From CAZOOK01 sp964581385 (GTDB taxonomy: Bacteria; Pseudomonadota; Gammaproteobacteria; Nevskiales; Nevskiaceae), in assembly GCA_964581385.1 (NCBI GenBank), contig CAZOOK010000030.1:1-64000 (forward strand): 64,000 bases of DNA, in the 5' to 3' direction. The notes below the pieces were generated by a model, which searched no databases, was not told where the DNA came from, and saw only the letters and a list, made by a program, of their open reading frames with translations. Shown in pieces: positions 51,127-59,661 of this stretch. Position numbers and translations under genes: made by a program. How positions within the stretch are numbered: position 1 is the stretch's first letter; each line of letters starts with the position of its first letter.

Positions 51127-52611
51127 TTACGCAACGTCGACGTTCTCCTCTTCGTCGTCGTTGAGAGGAGGAAGGGGCGCGGCGGCGAGATGTGCGGTGG
51201 CGTAGCGCTCGCACGCGGCGACGACGTCGGGCGTGGCCGACGCGCGCACGTGCTCTGCGGCCGCGCGCAGAGCGTCGTGCGTAATGGGGCGGAACCGAAG
51301 CGTCGCGGCCACCGCCACCGCGCGCGCGCGCACGCACGCGCACACCGGACACGTCGTCTTTGCAAACGAGTCGGGCGCGGGCGGCGCGGCGCGCGCGCAC
51401 ACGGCGCACGGCGGGTCGTCGGCGAGCGCGCGCACGAGCATCGCGTCGCCCGGACGCGCAAAGAACCGAACGGCCTCGCGCGTGCGAATCATCTCGTCGG
51501 CACACGCGCGCTCGACGAGCTTCTTGATGTCGGCGCCCGAGTACCGCTCGAGATCTCGCGCGGCCGCGGCGCGGTCGAACACGCCTTTTCCGTTCGTGTA
51601 CAGCTCGAGGATGGCCGCTCGGCCTTCGACGCTCGGCAGAGCGACGTACACCTGGTCGAAGCGGCGCAGAGCGGCCGGGTCGAGCTGCCACGGGTAGTTT
51701 GTGGCGGCGAGAACCCAAACCGCGCGGTCGAGCGCGAGCTTGGCCGACTCGTCGAGCGCCATGAAGAACTGCGTCTTGACGCGGCGCGTGCTCTCGTCCT
51801 CGCCGCTCGTGCGCTCGCGCAAGTACGAGTCGACCTCGTCGAAGAACAGCACGCACGGAGCGTGCTCTTTCGCAAACGCAAACGCTGCGCCCACGGCCTT
51901 TTCAGACTCGCCCAAGTACATGCCCATGATGTCAGACGGCCGAACCTTGACGAACGAGACCTTTTTCTTCGCGTCGGCGTCGGCGACAGTGACGGTGTCG
52001 GGAGCTGGAGCGTTGAACGCGAGCGCGTACTCGACGCCCATGCGTTTCGCAAACGCCGTGGCGAGCGTCGTCTTTCCGGTCCCGGGCGGGCCCCAAAGCA
52101 AAATGTTGCGCCCGACGTGCACGCCCTCGGCCGCGAGAACGGCGTTGAAGTGCACGATGTCGACGATCCTGTTTTGTAGCGTGAGACTCGCGTCGTCCGA
52201 CCCGGCGACGCTCTCAAAGTCGACGTCGGGCTCGGTGAGCTCGAACTTGGCCGGCGCGACGTCGACCAGCGCGGGGTGTGCGTGTGCGCTCGGACGAGCC
52301 CGTTCTTTCTCTCTCTCGACGGCCGCCGCCGGCGGAGGAGGAGGAGGAGGAGTAGGGGCCGATGGAGTGGGAGGTGGTGAAGGGGCCGGGGGAGACGAGA
52401 CGAGTTCGTCGACCTCGCGCAAACGCGCGACGTACTGCTTGAGCCTCGTCTTGAGCTCTTTGCGCACGAGGACGTTGCTCTCGCACGCAATCGCCGCGCG
52501 CAAGTGTTTGATCGCGGCGGTGTACGCAACTGCTGCGTCGGCCCATTTCTCGTCGGTGTCGAGACGCACGGCGTCGTTCAACGCCGCGCGCACCTCCGCC
52601 CACGCCGCCAT
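51127..52611 (-). CDS. Vps4/katanin-like AAA ATPase with MIT-like N-terminus
   Basis: A 494-residue protein. Residues 1-75 form a three-helix region (AVAYTAAIKHLRAAI, KTRLKQYVARLREV) like an MIT domain, which binds ESCRT-III tails; a Pro-rich linker follows to about 98. The AAA domain has Walker A GPPGTGKT (174-181), the pore-loop stretch SDIMGMYLGESEKAV (226-240) with the meiotic-clade GESEK motif, Walker B VLFFDEVDS (254-262) and ATNYPWQLDPAALRRFD with sensor 1 and an arginine-finger region. Near the end CAVCA and CPVCAC may bind zinc and replace the usual Vps4 C-terminal helix. Cellular Vps4 disassembles ESCRT-III in budding. Confidence 0.88.
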   Translation of the reverse strand: MAAWAEVRAALNDAVRLDTDEKWADAAVAYTAAIKHLRAAIACESNVLVRKELKTRLKQYVARLREVDELVSSPPAPSPPPTPSAPTPPPPPPPAAAVEREKERARPSAHAHPALVDVAPAKFELTEPDVDFESVAGSDDASLTLQNRIVDIVHFNAVLAAEGVHVGRNILLWGPPGTGKTTLATAFAKRMGVEYALAFNAPAPDTVTVADADAKKKVSFVKVRPSDIMGMYLGESEKAVGAAFAFAKEHAPCVLFFDEVDSYLRERTSGEDESTRRVKTQFFMALDESAKLALDRAVWVLAATNYPWQLDPAALRRFDQVYVALPSVEGRAAILELYTNGKGVFDRAAAARDLERYSGADIKKLVERACADEMIRTREAVRFFARPGDAMLVRALADDPPCAVCARAAPPAPDSFAKTTCPVCACVRARAVAVAATLRFRPITHDALRAAAEHVRASATPDVVAACERYATAHLAAAPLPPLNDDEEENVDVA

Positions 52612-52647
52612 CGCACTCGCACTCGCACTCGGGTGTGACGACAGTGC

Positions 52648-53028
52648 TCAAAAGTCGAACTCGTCGTCCGCGACGCGCCTGGCGAGGGCGTGCAGCCGCG
52701 CATCGGTAAGGTTCTGAATGAGCATCGTTTTGGGCATGACGTACGCTCCGGCGGCAAAGTTGCAGTACTTGAACGCGCGCGCTTCGCCGAGGATGGATTT
52801 GATTTTGTTCTTTTGCGTCTCGGTTGTGCTGGTCGATGCGAGTTCGCGCTCGAGCTCGACGCAAAACGCGTTGAGCAACTCGGTCTCTTCGGCGTTGGGC
52901 GGGCGGTCAGCTGCGGCCGCGCGCAACCACGCCTCCATCCTCGCGAACTTGTCCTCGTCTCCATCGCCCGTGTCCTTGTTCGGGACACCGCCACCCGCCG
53001 CTGCCGCTGCCGGAGACGGAGACGTCAT
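52648..53028 (-). CDS. Small helical protein, unknown
   Basis: A 126-residue protein: Ala/Gly-rich N-terminus, then helices (FARMEAWLRAAAAD, ELLNAFCVELERELA) and a C-terminus ending DDEFDF. It follows the 53354 gene on the same strand and precedes the Vps4-like gene. Interaction with that ATPase is possible by position only. Confidence 0.7.
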   Translation of the reverse strand: MTSPSPAAAAAGGGVPNKDTGDGDEDKFARMEAWLRAAAADRPPNAEETELLNAFCVELERELASTSTTETQKNKIKSILGEARAFKYCNFAAGAYVMPKTMLIQNLTDARLHALARRVADDEFDF

Positions 53029-53093
53029 TTGTTTCGATTCGATACGACGTGAGACGAGATGATGTGTGAGACGATTCACACGACTTCCTCGGT

Positions 53094-53354
53094 CTACGAA
53101 ACAAAGAGCGGACAGCCCGAGACGATCATGGACGCTCCTGCGAGGATGGCGAGGAGCGACAGGCCGACCTCCAAGAAACCATGGGGGACGATGTCCGTGT
53201 TCTTGTCTCCGGGCCCAATCACGGCGAGGTAACCAACAACGACTTGCACGATCCACATGAAGGAGATAGTGCAGAAAAACACCATGTGATCGAGCGCGCA
53301 CTTGGACAGAGGCACCATGGACATCGTGTCCGCCCAACACGCCGAGCACGACAT
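53094..53354 (-). CDS. Two-span membrane protein
   Basis: An 86-residue protein with spans at about 24-45 and 58-79. The ATG at 53354 is preceded on the minus strand by TTCACACCTCATCTC, a form of the recurring element, which supports this start over the in-frame ATG at 53411. It is divergent from the 53405 gene, and the two elements lie back to back. Confidence 0.72.
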   Translation of the reverse strand: MSCSACWADTMSMVPLSKCALDHMVFFCTISFMWIVQVVVGYLAVIGPGDKNTDIVPHGFLEVGLSLLAILAGASMIVSGCPLFVS

Positions 53355-53366
53355 GAGAGTGCACGA

Positions 53367-53381
53367 GAGATGAGGTGTGAA
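53367..53381 (-). promoter_or_regulatory. TTCACACCTCATCTC upstream element
   Basis: Minus-strand copy ending 12 bases before the ATG at 53354. Confidence 0.5.
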
Positions 53382-53382
53382 C

Positions 53383-53404
53383 TTCTCACATCTCATTTCA
53401 TCGC
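53383..53404 (+). promoter_or_regulatory. TTCTCACATCTCATTTCATCGC upstream element
   Basis: Plus-strand copy abutting the ATG at 53405, separated by one base from the minus-strand copy. The pair forms a short divergent promoter region. Confidence 0.5.
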
Positions 53405-53857
53405 ATGGCAATGCAACAAGAAAACCGGTCGAGAGAGACGACGTACGCGGTGGAGGTGCGCACGCCCGAAAATCCGCAGCCCGTTCCGCTCACGATTTGG
53501 GCCACGTGGAACTGCGCGTGGAATGGATGGCACGAGGTGAAAAAATTCGAAACGGTCGCCGAGGTGCGCGCGGCATGTGAAGAGGCACCGTGCACGACAC
53601 TGTGCGTCGTCATGCGCGCGATGTCTGCGTTTGGAAAGATGGAGGATTACGCGATCGCCTTTGCCATCAGTCCAAACACGACGTACTCGTTTGACCTCTG
53701 TCAATACGTTGACGCGTCGGACGAGGCTGATTGGAGAGACGGAGTCTCTCGGCTCAACTTTCGCATCGAAGACCAGTACTTTGACACGGGCGGCCTCGAA
53801 GACCTCGTGTGGGACGAACTGAAGAAACTCGGGGCGTTCAAGATGAGTCCGGCGTGA
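53405..53857 (+). CDS. Unrecognised 150-residue soluble protein
   Basis: A soluble protein with Trp-rich strands (LTIWATWNCAWNGWHEV) and an acidic C-terminal half. Lower GC than its neighbours. No domain was recognised and there is no membrane segment. It may be related in origin to other small low-GC genes at this end, but no similarity is visible. Confidence 0.7.
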   Translation: MAMQQENRSRETTYAVEVRTPENPQPVPLTIWATWNCAWNGWHEVKKFETVAEVRAACEEAPCTTLCVVMRAMSAFGKMEDYAIAFAISPNTTYSFDLCQYVDASDEADWRDGVSRLNFRIEDQYFDTGGLEDLVWDELKKLGAFKMSPA

Positions 53858-53877
53858 GCTGAGTATGCAAAAACAAC

Positions 53878-53893
53878 GTCACAACTCATCTCG
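53878..53893 (+). promoter_or_regulatory. GTCACAACTCATCTCG upstream element
   Basis: Ends 12 bases before the ATG at 53906. Variant with CATC in place of CAAC. Confidence 0.55.
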
Positions 53894-53905
53894 TCGCGAC
53901 ACACG

Positions 53906-54502
53906 ATGAGCGTCAACACAAACGTCACGGAACCGGATGTGTACGACGACGTCTCGCTCGACACGCGCGAGGTGTTGCGGATCATGGCGCGCCAAAAGGA
54001 ACTTCTCGGCGAGGTGCGCATTTTTGAAGAGGGACGCACGGAGTACAACGAGTGTTTCGTGCGTTTCATGGACTACTACAACGTGGGATGCGTTCTGAAG
54101 GTCGACACAGTGGGAGATCGTCCGCTCCTAAGGCTCGGCGTCGAAACGAAACCGAGCGACGTGAACAACGTGTTCTCCAAGCGCGTGGCGGTCGACAACG
54201 GCCTCATGACTCTCACGCGCTCTGGAGTCGAATCGTTTCTTCCTGCTCTGACGGCCTTTGTGGCGACGGGCGATTTCGACAGTGTTGCCGAGATTATCGA
54301 ATACACCGACGTACACGGAACGCATTGCTCGCTGCAAACGAGCATCATTTTGTCGCCGAAGGCGGTGTGGTTCGGCATCAATCGTATCTCGACGTCGGGC
54401 ACGTACATCAACCAACGCATGCACCTGACGCAGTGCCAAGCTGAAGCGATTTTGCCCATACTCGCGCACTTTGTGACACACGGGACGTTTGGACGTGATT
54501 GA
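53906..54502 (+). CDS. Protein with two copies of a beta-sheet/helix unit
   Basis: A 198-residue protein with an internal duplication: LMTLTRSGVESFLPALTAFVATGDF (about 94-118) and RMHLTQCQAEAILPILAHFVTHGTF (about 172-196), each preceded by several beta strands. A beta sheet followed by an amphipathic helix in each unit recalls PC4/whirly-type single-stranded DNA-binding folds, but this is a structural guess. Function unknown. Confidence 0.7.
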   Translation: MSVNTNVTEPDVYDDVSLDTREVLRIMARQKELLGEVRIFEEGRTEYNECFVRFMDYYNVGCVLKVDTVGDRPLLRLGVETKPSDVNNVFSKRVAVDNGLMTLTRSGVESFLPALTAFVATGDFDSVAEIIEYTDVHGTHCSLQTSIILSPKAVWFGINRISTSGTYINQRMHLTQCQAEAILPILAHFVTHGTFGRD

Positions 54503-54513
54503 GTCGATTCGAT

Positions 54514-55584
54514 TCACAAGTTGAGAGGGTAAAACAGCGGCGACGACGTCATCACGAGCGCGAGCGCGTACTCTGCTTGCGACTTGCACGGTCCTTGCGG
54601 GCACGACGGGATGTCGATGAAGTTCGCCGAAAAGAACTCGAGCGTCAGCGCCGTCAGCAAGCTCAGCAAGTCAAACACGTGCATGACGAGCCGCTCGGGC
54701 GTGACGAGCCCGACGATGTCAGAGGGTTTGGCCTTGCCGGTTTGTCGCCTGTACTGCGCGTAGACGACGGTGTCGGTGAGTCGCAAGACGAGGTTCGCGA
54801 GCGCCCACAAGTCGTACGTCGCGCCGATCGAGTACGCGGCGCTGTCGTGCACCGACCCGAGCTGCCCAGGCAAAATCACGAGCGTGAGCATGCTGCTGTA
54901 CGAGAGCGCGAGGCCGGCGAGGATCGACATCACGCACGCGAGGTACGCGACGCGCGCAAACGACCGAGGCACACGAACGACGCGCGTCTCTTCGCGCTCG
55001 TCGCCTCCGCTGTTCTTCTCTTCGTCGTCGACGTCGGCATCGGATGCTGCCGACTCGGACGACGCGGAGAGCGAGCCCGAGCCAGAGTCCGAGCGCACGA
55101 CGACCTTGTACTTGAGCGCGACGTAGTCAGGCTGCGCCTTGCTCCAGAAAAGCTCGATCGGAGAGCGCAAGTGGATGATGCGAAGCGGAAAGAGCCAATA
55201 CCGCAAGAACGTCGCGAACGCAAACACAAAGATCGACGTGAGGTATCCGAACCTAAGCTCTGGGTGCGACACGAGCGCCGAGCTGATCGTCTGCCACGTC
55301 GCGGGTGTGTAAAAGACGCGCTGGATCATGTAGATGACGCCGAACCCAAACGCGACGTCGGCCGCAAACGCCGTTCCGACGCAGAACAAAAACGAGTCCG
55401 TCACGAACCGCGGCGCCGACGGACACCATGCCGGTACGGACAATGACAGCGCAAGCGCACGACCGCCAAACGGATGGATCGGTTCGCGCTCGCGTTCGCG
55501 TTCGACCGCGAGTTTTTGCTTGAGCGTCTTTTGCTGGCGTTTAAGCGCGAGAAGAGGCTCGCTGCGCGCCGTTCGCTGGCTCAT
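54514..55584 (-). CDS. Polytopic membrane protein with acidic loop
   Basis: A 356-residue protein with five or six hydrophobic spans (near 60-86, 113-135, 215-240, 255-275 and 300-325) and a long acidic/Ser-rich loop between the second and third (about 165-200). The N-terminus is basic. No transporter family was recognised. It is divergent from the MFS-like gene, 45 bases away, and could be functionally linked to it. Confidence 0.76.
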   Translation of the reverse strand: MSQRTARSEPLLALKRQQKTLKQKLAVEREREREPIHPFGGRALALSLSVPAWCPSAPRFVTDSFLFCVGTAFAADVAFGFGVIYMIQRVFYTPATWQTISSALVSHPELRFGYLTSIFVFAFATFLRYWLFPLRIIHLRSPIELFWSKAQPDYVALKYKVVVRSDSGSGSLSASSESAASDADVDDEEKNSGGDEREETRVVRVPRSFARVAYLACVMSILAGLALSYSSMLTLVILPGQLGSVHDSAAYSIGATYDLWALANLVLRLTDTVVYAQYRRQTGKAKPSDIVGLVTPERLVMHVFDLLSLLTALTLEFFSANFIDIPSCPQGPCKSQAEYALALVMTSSPLFYPLNL

Positions 55585-55629
55585 CTACCACAGCGTTTCT
55601 GTTTTCGGCGCGCGCGGGCGCGCGGTGAT

Positions 55630-56838
55630 ATGCGCGCTCGCTCTCGCTCTCGCTCTCACGCCCACGTTCACGTCCACGCGCACGCGTTTGCGGTTGGGTT
55701 CGTGTCGGACTTTGGCGACGTCGCGCGCGTGTGGTGGTTGCAAGCGCTCGGGGCGAACGTCGAGGCCGTGACGCTCGCCGAGTTCGGCGTCGCGGCCGCG
55801 TGGCTCATCGGGCCGCTGTGCTCGGCCGCGCACGACGCGCGCCCTGATTTGGCGTTCCGCGCGTCGCTCGTTCTGTGCGCCGCGGCGTCGCTCGGCGTGG
55901 CGTTTGGGCCAACAAACGCGGAAACGCTCGTCGCGCTCACGTGCGCGCTCGAGGCGACGTTCGTCGCGTGGAGCGCGTGCGTCGACGCAAGGAGAGTCAG
56001 CAACACCAACGAGGCCGTGACGTACGCGCGCGGGTCGGCGTACTTTTCGCTCGGAACGTTTCTCGGATACGAGCTCGGCGGAATCGCAACCGACGTGTGG
56101 GGCCACCGCGTCCCGTTTGCGCTGCAAACGGCCATGACCGTCGTCGCGCTCGCGTTTGTCCCAACCGCGCCGCCCGCAATCGACACAAACGACACCGAAC
56201 GCGCAAGTCTCGTTGATAAAGAAATGTCGGTGACACAAACGCGCGTCGAGGCGGTTTCGGTGGCGGTGCGCGCGGTCGTCGCGTTTCGCCCGACGTGCTT
56301 TGCGGCCGTGTGCGTCCTGAGCGCGGCGCCGGCGATCCAGATGCCCGTGACGCTCTTCCTCAACCGCGAGGCGGGGTTCACGGCGTCGCACGTCGGGTTC
56401 GTCGGAGCGCTCACGTCGCTCGCCGGCGCAGCCGCGGCGATCGCCGTCGAGCGGCGCGCGCAGTCGGCCGTTGCGGCCGCCGTGCTCGCGAGCGCGTGCG
56501 CGCTCGCGACCATCGCGGCGTGCGCGAGAGGAGGGGCAGGAGGATCAACGACGATTGCGGCTGCTTTGCCGCTGAGCGCGTTCGGCCTCGCGGCCGCGCA
56601 GACGCTTCTGTCGATGCAAACGGCGCGCGTCGTGCGCGCGAGGTGCGCGTCGCACCGCGCGCTCGCGTACTCGGTGGTCAATTTGGCGCCGATGGTGTGC
56701 AAGGGGTTGGCGTTTGCGAGCGTGGTGGGACTCGGGCGCGCGACGGGCGTGGCGCAAAACGACTTTGCGCGCCTCGGCGACGTCGTCGACGCCGCGCTCG
56801 CTGTGGTGGTCGCAGCGTTTCCGCTCGTGTGCTTGTAA
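55630..56838 (+). CDS. MFS-like multi-span transporter
   Basis: A 402-residue protein with about ten to twelve hydrophobic segments and a central hydrophilic loop near 195-210 (NDTERASLVDKEMS), as in the two six-helix halves of major-facilitator carriers. Features such as a D...GHR motif near residue 155 (ATDVWGHRVPF) fit loop 2-3 of that superfamily. The substrate cannot be told from sequence; a solute such as a folate/biopterin or sugar is possible. Viral solute transporters are uncommon. The start at 55630 follows a run of Arg codons and may be a little further downstream. Confidence 0.7.
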   Translation: MRARSRSRSHAHVHVHAHAFAVGFVSDFGDVARVWWLQALGANVEAVTLAEFGVAAAWLIGPLCSAAHDARPDLAFRASLVLCAAASLGVAFGPTNAETLVALTCALEATFVAWSACVDARRVSNTNEAVTYARGSAYFSLGTFLGYELGGIATDVWGHRVPFALQTAMTVVALAFVPTAPPAIDTNDTERASLVDKEMSVTQTRVEAVSVAVRAVVAFRPTCFAAVCVLSAAPAIQMPVTLFLNREAGFTASHVGFVGALTSLAGAAAAIAVERRAQSAVAAAVLASACALATIAACARGGAGGSTTIAAALPLSAFGLAAAQTLLSMQTARVVRARCASHRALAYSVVNLAPMVCKGLAFASVVGLGRATGVAQNDFARLGDVVDAALAVVVAAFPLVCL

Positions 56839-56858
56839 AAAAAATCACACTCGCACCG

Positions 56859-57296
56859 ATGACGTGGTTGAGCGGTGCGACGACGTGCGACGCGTGGTGC
56901 GACGACGTTCACGACTCGCATGGATACAACGTGTGGATGATGGTGGTGTTCGTCGTGCGCGCGGTGTGTCTCGCGTACGCGTGCGCGCTCGTGTTCTCGC
57001 GCGGACACGTCGCGCTCAGAGCAGCCATGGTGGTCGCGATGGCGTGGCTCGCGCCGACGGCGTGGTTCTTTGTGACAGCGGCGTTCACGCGCGACACGGT
57101 GTGGAGCTCGGCGTGGCGCGCTCTGACGTCGGCGTTGTTTCTCAACGACGACCTCATCGTGCGTGCGTTTGACGATCAAGGTCGCGGAGGAACGTTTGCC
57201 GATCAGGTCGTGTGCACGGTGCACGACCGCGTGGCACGCACGGCGATGGACGCCGCGTTCGTGCCGTTTTTCATGTGCAAGTCGTGCTTTCGATAA
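56859..57296 (+). CDS. Membrane protein, three spans
   Basis: A 145-residue protein with spans near 25-45, 54-76 and possibly a third near 80-90, then a soluble Cys-containing C-terminus. The preceding sequence TAAAAAAAATCACACTCGCACCG ends at the ATG. It is part of the membrane-gene stretch from 47815 to 58000. Function unknown. Confidence 0.72.
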   Translation: MTWLSGATTCDAWCDDVHDSHGYNVWMMVVFVVRAVCLAYACALVFSRGHVALRAAMVVAMAWLAPTAWFFVTAAFTRDTVWSSAWRALTSALFLNDDLIVRAFDDQGRGGTFADQVVCTVHDRVARTAMDAAFVPFFMCKSCFR

Positions 57297-57301
57297 AAAA
57301 A

Positions 57302-57778
57302 TTACGCGTGCGCGCTCAACTCGGGCGGGAAGCATGCGCTGAGCGCGGCCCATTTGGCGCGTTGGAGCTCGGCGCGCCAGGCGCGGCGCACCTCGACGAG
57401 CGCGAGCGCGCCGAACACGACCAGCTCGAGCACGCGAACAACGAGGACGGGGTATGATGATGAGGGTAGATCGGCGGCGTACGCGGCCGTCGCGGCGACG
57501 ACGAGCGCCGCGACGGCCCACGTCGCGTGCGTGCGCAACGCGCGCGTCCGTTCGTCGTCGACACGCTGCGCTCCGAGCCGAAACGCGATGCCAGGCGAAA
57601 CGGTCGTTTGGGCGCGCGCGTCGGCCACCTCGAGCGCGACGACGAGCGACACGACCATGACGTCGAACGCCGACGCACCGAACCACATCATCGCCGCCGC
57701 GCCGACGTGGATCCAAACGAGCGGGCGCGCGGCCATGACCACCGCGACGGCGGCGCGTGTTTGCACGCGCACACACAT
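57302..57778 (-). CDS. Four-span membrane protein
   Basis: A 158-residue protein with spans near 18-35, 38-55, 86-103 and 110-128 and a basic C-terminal tail. An in-frame ATG at 57736 (MAARPLVW) is a possible alternative start. It converges with the previous gene (5 bases between stops) and diverges from the 57827 gene. Function unknown. Confidence 0.72.
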   Translation of the reverse strand: MCVRVQTRAAVAVVMAARPLVWIHVGAAAMMWFGASAFDVMVVSLVVALEVADARAQTTVSPGIAFRLGAQRVDDERTRALRTHATWAVAALVVAATAAYAADLPSSSYPVLVVRVLELVVFGALALVEVRRAWRAELQRAKWAALSACFPPELSAHA

Positions 57779-57826
57779 TGCAACGACGCGTGTGCGAATC
57801 GTGTGTGCGCGCGTCGATCAACGATT

Positions 57827-58936
57827 ATGAACGTGCTCGAGACGTTGAGCGGCGCGATGGTGGCGCCGTGGAACGCCGTGGTCGCGCTCGCGGCCGACGT
57901 CACGTTGGGGACGACGTCGTTTGCGCGCACGACGATCACGCTCGCCGAGTGGCTCGGGCTCAACGTCGGCGGCGAGAACGAACAAGTTCAAATCGCGCGC
58001 CTCATGGCCGTGATGCTCGAACTCGGAATCATGGTCGGGCTCATCTACACCGTGTTCGACCTCGTCATCTTTGAACGGTTCGCGCGGCGCCACTTTGATG
58101 AGGTGCATGCTCATGACCATGTTCGCGCGCCTCCCCCTATCCTTCGTCGGACGCCCGTGCCTCAGCCTGCGCCTGCGCCTGCCTTGACGATCAAGACCAA
58201 GACGCGTGTTCCTAAAACGACGTGCACGATGTCGTCGTTTGGCATGCGCGGCGAGCGCGTGCCCGGCGTCAACATCCTCGTCACGTCGTTCGGCGAGGCG
58301 ATTGCGCCAGACGCCGACGCGCCGACGACGGTTGCGACGCTCGCGAAACGCGTCGTCGAGCGCGCGCAGTTTGTGTGCGACACGGTCGCCGCGCTCGACC
58401 TCGGGCCGTCGGCTGCGTGTCAGGTCGTTGCAAAAGGCAAGGGTACGCACGACGCGAACGAGAGTGCAACGCCCCCTCTCTCGCTGTACATCGGCAAGAC
58501 GACGAGCAAGACGATGCAGGCCCGGTTCGAGAAACACTGCGAGAAGACGCTCGAGTCTGGCGAGGTCATGTGGATGGTGAGCGTCGCCGAGCTCACCGAC
58601 GCCGACGCGCGCGCCGTTGGCGTCAAAAACGGCGAGGAGCTCGCGTTTGCCGTCGAATCGCGCGTGTGCCGCGACCTCACGAGCGCGCCCGCGTGGCGCC
58701 CCGACGTCGAGCTCGTCAACATGAACAAGGGCGGAGCGGGCGGGCGCACGAAGCGAAAGGCCGATCAGACCGTTCTCGGCGTCGTGTACGCGCTCGTTCG
58801 CGTGCGGTACCAAACAATCAAGGCGCCGTGCGCCGCCCCGCCCAAACCGCCCGTCACGTTTGGAAGCTCTGATTCGAGCTCTGACGACGACGACGGAGAC
58901 GACACGTACGCGTCGGCGGACGACGTCGTGTTGTGA
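57827..58936 (+). CDS. Membrane-anchored protein with possible GIY-YIG-like domain
   Basis: A 369-residue protein. The N-terminus has a hydrophobic helix near 55-80 (LELGIMVGLIYTVFDLVIF) and a Pro-rich linker follows. A later region has LSLYIGKTTSKTMQARFEKHC (about 220-240) and, downstream, ESRVCRD and VNMNKGGAGG, in the order YIGKT, R/H and E, N/G of GIY-YIG nucleases. The first GIY half is missing, so homology is uncertain. The C-terminus is acidic and disordered. If real, it would be a DNA nuclease tethered to a membrane. Confidence 0.55.
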   Translation: MNVLETLSGAMVAPWNAVVALAADVTLGTTSFARTTITLAEWLGLNVGGENEQVQIARLMAVMLELGIMVGLIYTVFDLVIFERFARRHFDEVHAHDHVRAPPPILRRTPVPQPAPAPALTIKTKTRVPKTTCTMSSFGMRGERVPGVNILVTSFGEAIAPDADAPTTVATLAKRVVERAQFVCDTVAALDLGPSAACQVVAKGKGTHDANESATPPLSLYIGKTTSKTMQARFEKHCEKTLESGEVMWMVSVAELTDADARAVGVKNGEELAFAVESRVCRDLTSAPAWRPDVELVNMNKGGAGGRTKRKADQTVLGVVYALVRVRYQTIKAPCAAPPKPPVTFGSSDSSSDDDDGDDTYASADDVVL

Positions 58937-58953
58937 GTCGAGATGAGCCCACA

Positions 58954-59646
58954 ATGCAAGACGAGCGCGACATGTCTCAAATCGACGTCGAGCATGTTGC
59001 GCCCGCACGGTGTGCACGTCCCGTTCCGAGGACGCGCGTGTTGAAACGACCGCGCACCGTTCTCGAAGCCGAAGCCGGCGCCTGCGCCGGCGCCAACAGA
59101 GTAGAGTTCAGTCCGGCGTACCTTGTGTACGTGCACGCACAGCACCCGCCGATGGCGTGCGACTCGACGATGATCACGGCAACGAACCCTCACATCGACG
59201 TGTACTCGTTTGAGGGCCGGGTTGTGTCGTCCGACGAAATTGTTGCGATGCGAGCGTGCATCGACTCGGACCCCGACTTGTGGGTGTGCGTCCACAACTT
59301 CGCGTACAGCCAAACAACCGTCGGCCGCGCGAACGGTTACTTCTTCTGGTTCAACTGCGCGCGCTGGCACCACATAAACATCACTCCAGTCGTTGGACAC
59401 GACCAGTGCATCGTGCGCGACGCGCGTTACGTGCACGGGCACAGCGTGGTCGTCCCGCGCGAAACGGTCGATGCGTGCAAGTGGGCGTACACGCTCAACA
59501 AGAGCAAGAGCCTCGAGCTCGTTGCGACCATCGCGGCCGAGGAGGCCTTGTTTGCAATTGCCGACTGGATGGTCGATCCAGACGAGCACGCCGACGACTT
59601 GGACATGCACAGACGCAACCACATCGTTGAACCAGAGCAAACGTAA
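58954..59646 (+). CDS. Unrecognised 230-residue soluble protein
   Basis: A soluble protein with a polar N-terminus, a mid region rich in aromatic residues (NGYFFWFNCARWHHINI) and a helical C-terminus. ATG 58954 was chosen; 58972 (MSQIDVEH) is an alternative, and a GTG at 58933 is unlikely. Conserved His and Cys might bind metal. Family unknown. Confidence 0.72.
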   Translation: MQDERDMSQIDVEHVAPARCARPVPRTRVLKRPRTVLEAEAGACAGANRVEFSPAYLVYVHAQHPPMACDSTMITATNPHIDVYSFEGRVVSSDEIVAMRACIDSDPDLWVCVHNFAYSQTTVGRANGYFFWFNCARWHHINITPVVGHDQCIVRDARYVHGHSVVVPRETVDACKWAYTLNKSKSLELVATIAAEEALFAIADWMVDPDEHADDLDMHRRNHIVEPEQT

Positions 59647-59661
59647 TTCACACCACATCGC

